NCBI GenBank assembly: GCA_005880075.1
Contig: VBJT01000049.1
Coordinates: 1 to 14,682 of the forward strand
DNA length: 14,682 nt
Direction: 5' to 3'
Source of the DNA: Chloroflexota bacterium
Lineage (GTDB): Bacteria; Chloroflexota; Dehalococcoidia; SM23-28-2; RBG-16-64-32
The notes under the pieces are model-generated. The model did no database searches. It worked only from the letters and a program-made list of their open reading frames with translations, and was not told the DNA's origin. The position numbers were made by a program, and so were the translations under genes. Below, one piece after another: positions 1 to 6,490 of this stretch; within the stretch, counting starts at the first letter, position 1; the number at the start of each line of letters is the position of its first letter.

Positions 1-297
1 CATTTCCTCGAGTGTGATCATCCCGAGCAACGGCTCGGTGTCTTCCTCACCGAAGACAACCTCAGTTAGAGCCTCACGCCCGTCCACTCGGACCCATGTG
101 TAGCCGACATCCGATTCGGCTATCCGGCCATCGGCCAATTCAAACTCGTCTTTGTGATGCGGCGCCACACCCAGTCGCCGAAGAACCGAAGCGGGTAACG
201 AGGTATTCGTTGAGCCGGTATCGACCATCGCTTCGAAGTCCTCGAAGCGAGTCGCTTGAGGATCGCCAACCGCAATTCGAACACTGAAGATGCCCAT
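1..297 (-). CDS. Retropepsin-like (clan AA) aspartic protease, 3' part cut by window edge
   Basis: A 99-codon open frame runs from an ATG at 297-295 off the left edge, so the C-terminus is missing. Residues 24-29 read MVDTGS, the catalytic Asp-Thr-Gly of single-domain retropepsin-like proteases (D26). Further on, ELADGR and TEVVFGEEDTEPLLGMITLEEM match the flap and hydrophobic end of the small bacterial 'clan AA aspartic protease' family, whose members are about 110-130 residues and act as homodimers. There is no signal peptide, so it is probably cytosolic; the substrate is unknown. No Shine-Dalgarno precedes the ATG, but an extended -10 promoter element lies 11 bases upstream, so the mRNA may be leaderless. 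The gene follows the GltD-like gene by 57 bases on the same strand and probably has its own promoter. The fold call is fairly sure; the biological role is unknown. Confidence 0.8.
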   Translation of the reverse strand, partial: MGIFSVRIAVGDPQATRFEDFEAMVDTGSTNTSLPASVLRRLGVAPHHKDEFELADGRIAESDVGYTWVRVDGREALTEVVFGEEDTEPLLGMITLEEM

Positions 298-307
298 CGC
301 GTGACAA

Positions 308-316
308 AGTATAGCA
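308..316 (-). promoter_or_regulatory. Extended -10 promoter element for the aspartic protease gene
   Basis: The minus strand reads TGCTATACT, an extended -10 (TGn followed by TATACT, 5 of 6 matches to TATAAT). No good -35 is seen 17 bases upstream, which extended -10 promoters can tolerate. The predicted transcription start is about 301-302, only a few bases from the ATG at 297, so the transcript would be leaderless or nearly so. Confidence 0.5.
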
Positions 317-354
317 GCGCGCTGGGCGACCGCCGGGCAGCCCTACGAGCCGGG

Positions 355-1671
355 TCAGTTGCGCAGATACTCGTCGATCGCGGCCGCGGCCTTCTTGGCG
401 TCTGCGAGCGCCGTGACGACGAGGTCGGCGCCCCGCACACTATCGCCGGCGGCGAAGACGCCCGGGCGGCTCGTCCTTCCGACGTCATCGGCCTTCACCG
501 TTCCCCAGTCCGTCGCCTCGAGACTGGGCGTCGTCTGGTAGAGCAGCTTCTCGACCTTGTAGCCGATCGCGATCACGACTGTATCCGCCTCGACGTCGAA
601 CTCGGAGCCGATGACAGGTAGGGGCCGGCGCCGCCCCGACTCATCGGGCTCGCCCAGCTCCATTCGCTGGAAGCGGACAGCCTGCACGCGGTTCTCGCCG
701 GGCGCCGCGACGAAGCGCACGGGCGTCGCCTGGAAGATGAACTTCACGCCCTCTTCCTTCGCGTGTCTACGCTCTTCCTCGCGCCCCGCCATCTCCGCGT
801 CGGTGCGCCGGTACACGCAGCAGACTTCGTCGCAGCCCATTCGCACGCCTGAGCGGACGCAGTCCATCGACGTATCGCCGCCGCCAATCACGACGAGGCG
901 CTTTCCGACGGTGAGCGGGTCCCACATCCACTCCGGCAGCTCCGCGGCCGGCAGGTTGGCCCGCACGAGGAAGTCCGTCGCCATGTAGATGCCGTCCAGC
1001 TCCTCGCCCGGCACGCCCAGCTTGTTTCCCTGCCCCGCGCCGTGGCCGAGGAAGACGGCATTGTAACCGTCAGCCAAGAGCCCGTCGACCGTTATGTCAT
1101 ACCCGATGCGCGTGTTGTACTGGAACCCTATGCCCAACCGCTCAAGGTACTCGACCTGGTCATCCACGTGCCTTTTGTCCATCTTGAAGTCGGGGATTCC
1201 GTAGCGCAGTACGCCGCCTGGCTCCGGCCACGCCTCGAATACCCGCACCTCATGGCCGTCAATCGCCAGGATCTCCGCGACCGCGAGCCCCGCCGGGCCC
1301 GAGCCGACAACGGCGACTCGCTTGCCGGTGGGAGGTGCGATGTCCGGAAGCGGCCGTCCGCCGTGGTCGCGCTGATAGTCGGCGATGAACGCCTCGAGCC
1401 TGCCGATCGCGACTGGGATCGCCTTCTTGCCGACTACGCAGTGCCCCTCGCAGAGCGATTCCTGCGGGCAAAGGCGGCCGCACATGTCGGGCTCGGGGTT
1501 GGTCGCGCGGAAGACGTCAGCCGCACCGTGGACATCACCGTCCTCCAGCTTGAGGAACGCGCCGGGGATGTCGTTGTGCAGCGGGCAGGCGACCTGGCAA
1601 GGCGCGGCTGGGCACTGAATGCAACGGTATGCCTCGATCTTCGCCGTCTCAAGGTCGTATCCCTCGTACAC
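355..1671 (-). CDS. GltD-like NAD(P)-dependent Fe-S/FAD oxidoreductase (glutamate synthase small-subunit family)
   Basis: The protein has 438 residues from a GTG start. Residues 17-29 hold Cys17-x2-Cys20-x4-Cys25-x3-Cys29-Pro, and Cys64, 68, 74 and 78 form the second cluster of the N-terminal domain that binds two 4Fe-4S centres. FAD is bound at VVGSGPAG (121-128), NAD(P)H at VIGGGDTSMD (261-270), and the C-terminal GVFAAGDS motif completes the FAD site. This is the architecture of GltD, the NADPH-glutamate synthase small chain, and of PreT, the dihydropyrimidine dehydrogenase subunit. It passes electrons from NAD(P)H through flavin to Fe-S clusters in the cytosol. No large-subunit gene (gltB or preA) is in view, so the electron acceptor is open. 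The family normally has about 20 more residues before Cys17; a matching stretch sits in another frame upstream (ATG at 1721), so the 5' end may be frameshifted (see findings). An in-frame TAA at 1695-1693 blocks extension in this frame. Confidence 0.85.
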   Translation of the reverse strand: MYEGYDLETAKIEAYRCIQCPAAPCQVACPLHNDIPGAFLKLEDGDVHGAADVFRATNPEPDMCGRLCPQESLCEGHCVVGKKAIPVAIGRLEAFIADYQRDHGGRPLPDIAPPTGKRVAVVGSGPAGLAVAEILAIDGHEVRVFEAWPEPGGVLRYGIPDFKMDKRHVDDQVEYLERLGIGFQYNTRIGYDITVDGLLADGYNAVFLGHGAGQGNKLGVPGEELDGIYMATDFLVRANLPAAELPEWMWDPLTVGKRLVVIGGGDTSMDCVRSGVRMGCDEVCCVYRRTDAEMAGREEERRHAKEEGVKFIFQATPVRFVAAPGENRVQAVRFQRMELGEPDESGRRRPLPVIGSEFDVEADTVVIAIGYKVEKLLYQTTPSLEATDWGTVKADDVGRTSRPGVFAAGDSVRGADLVVTALADAKKAAAAIDEYLRN

Positions 1672-1731
1672 CTCGCCTTGCGGTCGACGCTCTTAACGGC
1701 TTCCGCGTTTGTCACTGGCATTCCACCCACT

Positions 1732-1737
1732 ATTGTA
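1732..1737 (-). promoter_or_regulatory. Candidate -10 element for the GltD-like gene
   Basis: The minus strand reads TACAAT (5 of 6 matches to TATAAT), 10 bases before the ATG at 1721-1719. No convincing -35 is seen. A transcript from here would begin only a few bases ahead of that ATG, which supports 1721, rather than the GTG at 1671, as the ancestral start. Confidence 0.35.
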
Positions 1738-1777
1738 GGACGCGCGGAGAGCCGGGATGATACTAGTGACTATTCAA

Positions 1778-1816
1778 CGCAGATGTCGCAGATGTCTCGC
1801 AGATTAACGCGGATCA
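1778..1816. repeat. Short degenerate tandem repeat (CGCAGATnn)
   Basis: The plus strand carries CGCAGATGT twice in direct succession (1778-1786 and 1787-1795), then CGCAGATTA (1798-1806) and CGCGGATCA (1808-1816). The spacing is 9 to 11 bases. It lies in the 192-base gap between the DinB-like and GltD-like genes, with no coding potential of its own. It resembles the ATCTGCG-type low-complexity intergenic repeats seen in some environmental bacterial genomes; that comparison is from memory. Confidence 0.6.
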
Positions 1817-1837
1817 GATCAATCAGTGGAATATAGC

Positions 1838-1855
1838 TGCGCGCATCCGCGCGTA
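1838..1855. other. GC-rich hairpin after the DinB-like gene
   Basis: CGCGC at 1840-1844 pairs with GCGCG at 1849-1853 around a 4-base ATCC loop, and two weaker pairs extend the stem. It begins 8 bases beyond the DinB stop codon. On the minus strand no T-run follows, while on the plus strand TAATTTT follows. It could be a weak terminator, but the U-tract is on the wrong side for the gene it follows. Confidence 0.3.
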
Positions 1856-1863
1856 ATTTTGCG

Positions 1864-2397
1864 TTACTCGGCGTTTCGATGCAGTTCGCGCTGCCGCTCC
1901 CGCTGGGCGCCCACCTGCTCGGCCGAGCGTCCGTAGATGTGCTGCACCGGCCAGCCCTGCAGCCCCGCGTACGTCTCGATCTGCGAGCGATGGTGCACGT
2001 CGTGCTCCAGGCACATCATCAGCACTCGCCAGCCGGAAAGCTCGCCATCGGTGTCGATCATCTTGATCTTGCGCGAAAGCCAGTCGCTCGGGGTGCCCTC
2101 CAGCCGCCGCCGGAACTCCGCCATCGACTCCTCGAGACACGGAAGCCAATCGGCTTCGGAAATGCAGTCGCGAATAGGGTAATCGAAGACCCAGCCCTCG
2201 CCGCGATACGCTCGCGCGAAGTACAACCGCGATCCAGCCATATGGCGTACAAGCTCGCCGATGCCCCACTCCCCTTCGCCCTCGCCGGTGTCGGGACGGT
2301 ATGACTCTGCTTCCGCTGGAAGCGCCCCGATATCGCGCAGCGCGCGGCGGTGTACACCATCGAAATAGCGCAGGAAGGTCTCGATGTCGGTGAACAA
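1864..2397 (-). CDS. DinB-fold four-helix-bundle protein
   Basis: The protein has 177 residues from a TTG start. It matches the DinB/YfiT-like metalloprotein family: His52 in ELVRHMAGS plus the His132-x3-His136 pair in CLEHDVHHRSQIETY give the usual three-histidine metal site. Family members are cytosolic, often bind Zn or Ni, and are often thiol-dependent transferases or DNA-damage-inducible proteins of unknown activity. Length is normal (150-180). The frame is closed upstream by TAA at 2412-2410, and TTG at 2397 is the only plausible start that keeps the conserved N-terminal helix (FLRYFDGVHRR). There is no visible ribosome site. A TAAAAT element 9 bases upstream suggests a separate, nearly leaderless transcript. 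It lies 71 bases after the permease gene on the same strand. The substrate cannot be told. Confidence 0.8.
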   Translation of the reverse strand: MFTDIETFLRYFDGVHRRALRDIGALPAEAESYRPDTGEGEGEWGIGELVRHMAGSRLYFARAYRGEGWVFDYPIRDCISEADWLPCLEESMAEFRRRLEGTPSDWLSRKIKMIDTDGELSGWRVLMMCLEHDVHHRSQIETYAGLQGWPVQHIYGRSAEQVGAQRERQRELHRNAE

Positions 2398-2406
2398 GGC
2401 GGCGTT

Positions 2407-2412
2407 ATTTTA
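2407..2412 (-). promoter_or_regulatory. Candidate -10 element for the DinB-like gene
   Basis: The minus strand reads TAAAAT (5 of 6 to consensus), with nine bases between it and the TTG start. No -35 match is seen. The first T of the TAAAAT also begins the upstream in-frame stop codon. Confidence 0.3.
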
Positions 2413-2421
2413 GCTCTGCGG

Positions 2422-2434
2422 CCGGCTTCGCCGG
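2422..2434. terminator. Possible terminator hairpin after the metal-uptake operon
   Basis: CCGGC (2422-2426) and GCCGG (2430-2434) form a perfect 5-bp GC stem with a 3-base loop, 35 bases after the permease stop codon. No T-run follows on the minus strand, so this is at best a weak or Rho-assisted terminator. Confidence 0.3.
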
Positions 2435-2468
2435 AGCGAATCCCGCGTAGCAAAGCGTGGTGCGGCGC

Positions 2469-3359
2469 TCATTCCTTTAGTACTTGCGGCTGCGCGGCGG
2501 GCCGGGAGTTCAGGCTGGGAATCAGCTGCCAGACGGCACCCCGTCGTGGCGCGAACGCGAACGCCACGATAAACAGCGCCGTCGCCGTCAACACGATCGA
2601 AGCGCTGGCGGAGAGGTCCGCATGCCACGCGACGTAGAGGCCGATTAGCGATGAGGCGGCGCCAATGAGCGCTCCAAGCGCCATCATCGCGGGCAGGCTG
2701 CGCACCAGCAACTGCGCGGTGGCTGCCGGCGTTATAAGTAGCGCAACGACGAGAATAACGCCAATGGTCTGCACCGCGATTACAGTGGTTAGCGCGACGA
2801 GTGCGAGGAGGGCGTACTGGAAAGCCGGGACGGGAAGACCCGCCGCGGCCGCCATGGCCGGATCGTACGACGTAAAAAGCAGCTCCTTGTAGAAGATCGC
2901 CACAAACGCGAGCACCAGTGCTCCGATTCCGCCCGTCAGGTAGACGTCATTCCAGGTGACGGCGAGGACGTTGCCGAACACGAATGAAAAAAGGTCGCCC
3001 GTGTAGTTCCTCTCGCGACTAATTACGGCGAGGCCCAGCGCGAACGAACCGACGAAGAGGATGCCGATAGCGGTGTCTGATCGCACCAGGCCTCGCCGGC
3101 TGACAAACCCGATCAACAACGCGGTCGTGAGCGCTGCAATCGCCCCGCCGACGTAAAGGCTGCCTCCCAGCGCAAAGGCGATCGCGATTCCGCCGAAGCT
3201 GGCATGCGGCAAAGCGTCGCTGATGAACGCCATGCCCTTGAGGATGACGTAACTGCCCACAACGGCAGCGACCACGCTCACCAGAACCGCCGCGACCAAT
3301 CCCCGGCGCATGAATTCCAGCCGCCAGGGGTCGGTGAAGAAATCGGCGACGTCGCTCAT
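2469..3359 (-). CDS. znuB: Metal ABC transporter permease (ZnuB/MntB/SitC, ABC-3 family)
   Basis: The protein has 296 residues. The start is the ATG at 3359-3357, which overlaps the TGA of the ATPase gene as ATGA, so the two are translationally coupled. Longer frames reaching 3512 only add sequence antisense to nothing useful within the ATPase gene. Hydrophobic stretches follow one another along the whole chain (for example LVAAVLVSVVAAVVGSYVIL near the N-terminus and VIAVQTIGVILVVALLITPA in the second half), as expected for the 7 to 9 membrane helices of ABC-3 permeases. The conserved DALPHASFGGIAIAF loop and GVILVVALLITPAATAQLL segment are family hallmarks; the latter couples to the ATPase. 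It forms the inner-membrane channel for a divalent metal delivered by the binding lipoproteins encoded upstream. Zn versus Mn cannot be decided from the permease. Confidence 0.9.
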   Translation of the reverse strand: MSDVADFFTDPWRLEFMRRGLVAAVLVSVVAAVVGSYVILKGMAFISDALPHASFGGIAIAFALGGSLYVGGAIAALTTALLIGFVSRRGLVRSDTAIGILFVGSFALGLAVISRERNYTGDLFSFVFGNVLAVTWNDVYLTGGIGALVLAFVAIFYKELLFTSYDPAMAAAAGLPVPAFQYALLALVALTTVIAVQTIGVILVVALLITPAATAQLLVRSLPAMMALGALIGAASSLIGLYVAWHADLSASASIVLTATALFIVAFAFAPRRGAVWQLIPSLNSRPAAQPQVLKE

Positions 3360-4129
3360 GGGCCGATAATAGTCGTCCCCTGAGGGAGCACGAAAAGATG
3401 CCGCTGGAACGCCTCGCTCAGCTTGTCCTCGGTGAACACATCGGCGGGGCGGCCGAAAGCGATGACTCGGTTGTTCAGCAGCACCGCATGGTCGAAGTCC
3501 GCTGCCACGCACGAGAGGTCATGCGTCGCCACGAAGAGCGTCTTGCCCTCGGTGCGCAGCTCCTCCAGCAAGCGCAAAAGATCGTGCTGCGCGGTCGCAT
3601 CAAGGCCGGCGAGAGGCTCGTCGAGGAGCAGCAGGTCTGCCTCCTGCGCAAGCGCGCGGGCGATGAGAGCGCGTCGCTGCTCGCCGCCTGAAAGCTCGCC
3701 GATCTGCCGTTCGGCGCGGTCGATGAGCCGCACGCGCTCGAGCGCCGCCATGGCCACCTCTCGGTCGCGCTTGCCAGGGCGCCGGACGAGGCCCAGCTTG
3801 CCGTAGCGGCCCATCAAAACTACATCGTAGACGGAGACCGGAAATGTCCAATCGACGAGCTCCGACTGCGGTGTGTATCCGACATCACCATGCCCCGGGC
3901 GCTCGGTGTGACCGAAAATCAATACTTCGCCCGACCACGGCTTGTGAAGGCCCAGCATGACCTTCAGAAGCGTCGATTTGCCGCTGCCGTTCGGCCCGAC
4001 CAGGCCCGCCAGACAGCCGGTCTCAATCGTGAATGTCACGTCTTCGAGGGCAGGGCGCCCGTGATAGCCAGCGCGGAGGTCGCGCACGTCTACGGCGCAT
4101 TCACGGTGTGAAGAGTGCTCACCCAGCAC
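3356..4129 (-). CDS. znuC: Metal ABC transporter ATP-binding protein (ZnuC/MntA family)
   Basis: The protein has 257 residues. Walker A is GPNGSGKST at 45-53, the Q-loop Gln is at about 88 (YTPQSE), the ABC signature LSGGEQ is at 146-151, Walker B LLLLDEP at 166-172, and the switch His lies in VATHDLS. YTPQ and DWTFPVSVYDVVLMGRYG are typical of the metal-type (family ABC-3) ATPases. The start is GTG at 4129, chosen because GGGAGG sits 5 bases upstream. This start overlaps the end of the preceding binding-protein gene by 11 bases. The C-terminus overlaps the permease start as ATGA. It powers metal import at the inner membrane together with the permease, and is repressed with the operon by the Fur-family protein. 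Confidence 0.92.
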   Translation of the reverse strand: MLGEHSSHRECAVDVRDLRAGYHGRPALEDVTFTIETGCLAGLVGPNGSGKSTLLKVMLGLHKPWSGEVLIFGHTERPGHGDVGYTPQSELVDWTFPVSVYDVVLMGRYGKLGLVRRPGKRDREVAMAALERVRLIDRAERQIGELSGGEQRRALIARALAQEADLLLLDEPLAGLDATAQHDLLRLLEELRTEGKTLFVATHDLSCVAADFDHAVLLNNRVIAFGRPADVFTEDKLSEAFQRHLFVLPQGTTIIGP

Positions 4130-5066
4130 CCTGTCCTCCCAGACAGCGGTATAGTTCGTCTGCGTCGAAGCGAATCAGGTCGATGTAGCTCTTTACCTTG
4201 TCGTCGAGTGAATCGCTGTATAGAGTACACACCGACACCCCGGATTCCTCCCCCGCCCGGCGCAGCATCTCATTCTCGGGGCTCGCGTAGGGCTGCGCGA
4301 ACACCGCCAGGACACCCCGTTCTCGGATCGTATTCTTGATGCGCTCGTAGTCGTCGGCCGTTAGCGCTTGGCCCTGATAGACCGAGAGCTGCGCGGTTAG
4401 CTCGATCGCATAGTAGCTGCCGAAGTACTCGAGCGAGGTGTCAGTCGATATCAGCTTCTTGTTCTCGGGTGGGACGGCGTCTAGGCGCTTAAACGCATAT
4501 TGTTCCGTCTCGTCGACGCGCCTAAAATAGGCCTCCGCATTCTTGGCGTACTGCTTTTCGCCTTCCGCGTCGAACTTTGTCAGTTCCTGGCGAATGAACT
4601 GAGCGTACGCCTTGCCGTTCTGGACGCTCATCCAGAGGACAGGCTGGTGAGCACCAGTTATGGTTTGGTGAAAGATCTCCGCGCCCGCGCGTTCCAATGC
4701 GTCATCATCTCCGGCGATCTGAACGAGCGGCACACCCGGGCGAAGGTTTTCTTGCAGGACCTTCATCGCGGCGGGCTCGAAGTCGTGACCGTTGGCGAAA
4801 GCAATCTCAGCCTGGGCGACGCGTTCGGCATCGCCTGTCGCGGGCTGCCAGGCCTGTGGATTAACGCCCGAGGGTATGAGTGAGGAGACATCGACACGAT
4901 CGCCACCGATTTCGCGCACGAAGTCGGCAAAAAGAGGAAGGGTCGTGACAATCTTGGTCTTCTTCTCGCTGCCCGAGGAGCCTCCACTACCGCAGGCAGC
5001 AGCGAGAAGAAGCAACCCGAGCGCGAGAAGCAGGAGGGCTGTCGCCGTCCGAAGCTTGCCTGTCAT
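4119..5066 (-). CDS. Second ZnuA-like solute-binding lipoprotein, metal ligands largely lost
   Basis: The protein has 315 residues. The ATG at 5066 is chosen because it begins a lipoprotein signal peptide (MTGKLRTATA, then a leucine-rich core, then AAAC with Cys25) and lies 7 bases after the stop of the previous gene, with GGGAGG 11 bases upstream. The mature part is a paralogue of the protein encoded just upstream: PLFADFVREIGGDRVDVSSL and CTLYSDSLDDKV are shared almost word for word. Ligand positions differ. Where the first copy has His67, His149 and His215, this one has Gln71, Val143 and Asp209; only the fourth ligand, Asp284, is kept. It therefore cannot bind metal in the usual ZnuA way. 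It may bind something else, act as an accessory or decoy, or be decaying. The frame is intact, and Cys280 and Cys308 (likely a disulfide) remain. Confidence 0.85.
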   Translation of the reverse strand: MTGKLRTATALLLLALGLLLLAAACGSGGSSGSEKKTKIVTTLPLFADFVREIGGDRVDVSSLIPSGVNPQAWQPATGDAERVAQAEIAFANGHDFEPAAMKVLQENLRPGVPLVQIAGDDDALERAGAEIFHQTITGAHQPVLWMSVQNGKAYAQFIRQELTKFDAEGEKQYAKNAEAYFRRVDETEQYAFKRLDAVPPENKKLISTDTSLEYFGSYYAIELTAQLSVYQGQALTADDYERIKNTIRERGVLAVFAQPYASPENEMLRRAGEESGVSVCTLYSDSLDDKVKSYIDLIRFDADELYRCLGGQGAG

Positions 5067-5073
5067 GCCGCCG

Positions 5074-6033
5074 CTAGCCTCCCTTCCCGAGGCAGCGGCT
5101 GAGTTCGTCTGCATTGAATTGCATCATCTTTATATATGAGGATACCTTGTCGTCGAGAGAGTCGCTGTAGAGAGTACAGATCTGGACACTTGCATCATTC
5201 GCGGCTTGCCTCAAAATGTTCCCTTCGCTTTCGATCTGCGGCTCCACAAACACGGCGCGGACGGCCTCCGCCCGCAAAGCTTCCGCGAGTTTGGCTAGAT
5301 CTTGAGGGCTCGCCTCCTGGCCGGGCGAGGGCGCGACAAAGGCCACTATGCGCAGCCCAAAAGCGCCCGCGAAGTAGCCGAAGGCGTCGTGCGTAGTGAC
5401 GAGCTTACGGTTCGCCTCCGGAATCTGGCTGATGTCTGTTCGCACCGCGGTTTCTACGTCATTAATCGCTGAGAGGTAACTCTCATAGTTCTTTTCATAA
5501 GCTGATTTGCCAGCCGGATCCGCCTCTACGAGGGCATCTCTAATGATGGCTACGTACAGCTTCGTGTTACCGGGGTCCATCCAGAGGTGCGGGTCATCTG
5601 CCTGCCCCGCGGCGGGCGCTCCTTCCTCTCCCCCCTCCCGGAACCCCTCCAGGAGGGGGGCAATCTCCGCGCCCGCCGCTCGCGCCTTATCTCCCAAGAC
5701 AACCAACCTGGCCGAACCGCCGAGGTTCGGCTCGATAATCTTGATTGCCGCCGGCTCCAGGTTCAGACCATTCGCGAAGGCGATCTTCGCTTCAGCAACG
5801 CGCTGGACGTCGCTGGGAGACGGTTCCCACGTGTGCGGGTCCGCGCCCTTCGGGACCAGCGAGGATACGTCGACGCGGTCCCCACCGATTTCTCGGACGA
5901 AGTCGGCGAACAATGGAAGCGTTGTAATGACTCTCGTCGTATCGCTGCTGGTGGAGGTCTCGCTGCCGCCGCAGCTCGCGAGACCGGCGGTTACGAGGCC
6001 GATCGTGAGGAGCCAAATGATACCTAGTCTCAT
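5074..6033 (-). CDS. znuA: Metal ABC transporter solute-binding lipoprotein (ZnuA/MntC family)
   Basis: The protein has 319 residues. The ATG at 6033 is chosen because GGAG lies about 7 bases upstream and because it starts a clean lipoprotein signal (MRLGIIWLLTIGLVTAGLASC, Cys21). The four cluster A-I metal ligands are all present: His67 (ADPHTWEPSP), His149 (DDPHLWMDPG), His215 (TTHDAFGYF) and Asp291 (YSDSLDD). The loop before His149 (about 128-147) is acidic and Gly-rich rather than His-rich, so it is not the typical zinc-scavenging loop of ZnuA. Cys286 and Cys314 probably form a disulfide. It should capture Zn or Mn outside the membrane and deliver it to the permease. It lies 16 bases after the fur-family gene. 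Its first codons contain a copy of the operator box (6018-6032). Confidence 0.93.
   Translation of the reverse strand: MRLGIIWLLTIGLVTAGLASCGGSETSTSSDTTRVITTLPLFADFVREIGGDRVDVSSLVPKGADPHTWEPSPSDVQRVAEAKIAFANGLNLEPAAIKIIEPNLGGSARLVVLGDKARAAGAEIAPLLEGFREGGEEGAPAAGQADDPHLWMDPGNTKLYVAIIRDALVEADPAGKSAYEKNYESYLSAINDVETAVRTDISQIPEANRKLVTTHDAFGYFAGAFGLRIVAFVAPSPGQEASPQDLAKLAEALRAEAVRAVFVEPQIESEGNILRQAANDASVQICTLYSDSLDDKVSSYIKMMQFNADELSRCLGKGG
6018..6032 (-). promoter_or_regulatory. Third Fur-family box, at the znuA start codon
   Basis: The minus strand reads TGAGACTAGGTATCA, identical in 14 of 15 bases to the right arm of the operator ahead of the fur-family gene (TGAGACAAGGTATCA). It starts at the second base of the znuA ATG and covers codons 1 to 6. 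A match this close is unlikely by chance. It may be a second repressor site inside the operon. Confidence 0.5.
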
Positions 6034-6049
6034 GGCATCTCCAAAAAAA

Positions 6050-6487
6050 TTACGCCGGCACGCCGACAAGGACCTCGCTTCGGCACGCCGCGCAATGCCC
6101 GTAGAACTCCAGCCAGTGGCCCTCGATCTCGTACCCCGAGGATCCGGAAAGCTCGCGCACGAGGTCGCTCACGGCACAATCATCGAGGTCTTGCACCTTC
6201 CCGCAACCCGTGCACACGAGATGGTGATGGTGCTGCGGCCGCTGCGACAAGCGGTAATGAAGGCTGCCGTCGTCCAGAAGCACCCGGCACACGACGCCCA
6301 GTTCTGTGAGGAGCCGAATCGTCCGAAATACCGTCGCCCTGCCGGCCCCTCGGCAGCGGTGCAGCAGGTCGTCCACCGTGAAATGACCGGCTTGCTGGAG
6401 CACGGCGGCAATAACGGCGCGCCGCGGCGGCGTAACGCGATAGCCGCGAGCCTCGAGCTTTAAGCTGAGAGCTTCAAGGTCCGACAC
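6050..6487 (-). CDS. Fur-family metal-responsive repressor (Fur/Zur/Mur type)
   Basis: The protein has 145 residues, the family's normal length. The N-terminal winged helix includes RGYRVTPPRRAVIAAVL and the recognition helix region ATVFRTIRLLTELGVV (51-66). A His cluster (86-89) starts the metal-sensing part, and two CxxC pairs (Cys92/Cys95 and Cys132/Cys135) form the structural zinc site. The start is GTG at 6487, with GAGG 8 bases upstream inside the left arm of a 31-bp palindrome, so it is almost surely autoregulated. It is the first gene of the metal-uptake operon and ends 16 bases before znuA. With metal bound it should dimerise and block the operon. Which metal it senses (Zn, Mn or Fe) cannot be read from the sequence; the uptake genes favour Zn or Mn. 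Confidence 0.92.
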   Translation of the reverse strand: MSDLEALSLKLEARGYRVTPPRRAVIAAVLQQAGHFTVDDLLHRCRGAGRATVFRTIRLLTELGVVCRVLLDDGSLHYRLSQRPQHHHHLVCTGCGKVQDLDDCAVSDLVRELSGSSGYEIEGHWLEFYGHCAACRSEVLVGVPA

Positions 6488-6490
6488 ATT

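Noticed and set aside
1042..1836. 264-codon plus-strand open frame
   Set aside because: Lies opposite the GltD-like gene, whose cysteine clusters and nucleotide-binding motifs are unmistakable; its own translation has no recognisable domain.
3360..3512. 51-codon extension of the permease upstream of 3359
   Set aside because: It lies entirely within the ATPase gene and is Arg/Pro-rich; the ATGA overlap at 3356-3359 is the natural start.
5141..5152. GATACCTTGTC, resembling the Fur-family box
   Set aside because: It encodes the conserved D-K-V of the DSLDDKV motif near the end of znuA, and the other half of the box does not match; probably a codon coincidence.
5507..6463. 318-codon plus-strand open frame across znuA and the fur-family gene
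   Set aside because: An antisense shadow of two well-supported genes; low-complexity Arg/Ser/Ala content and no ribosome site.
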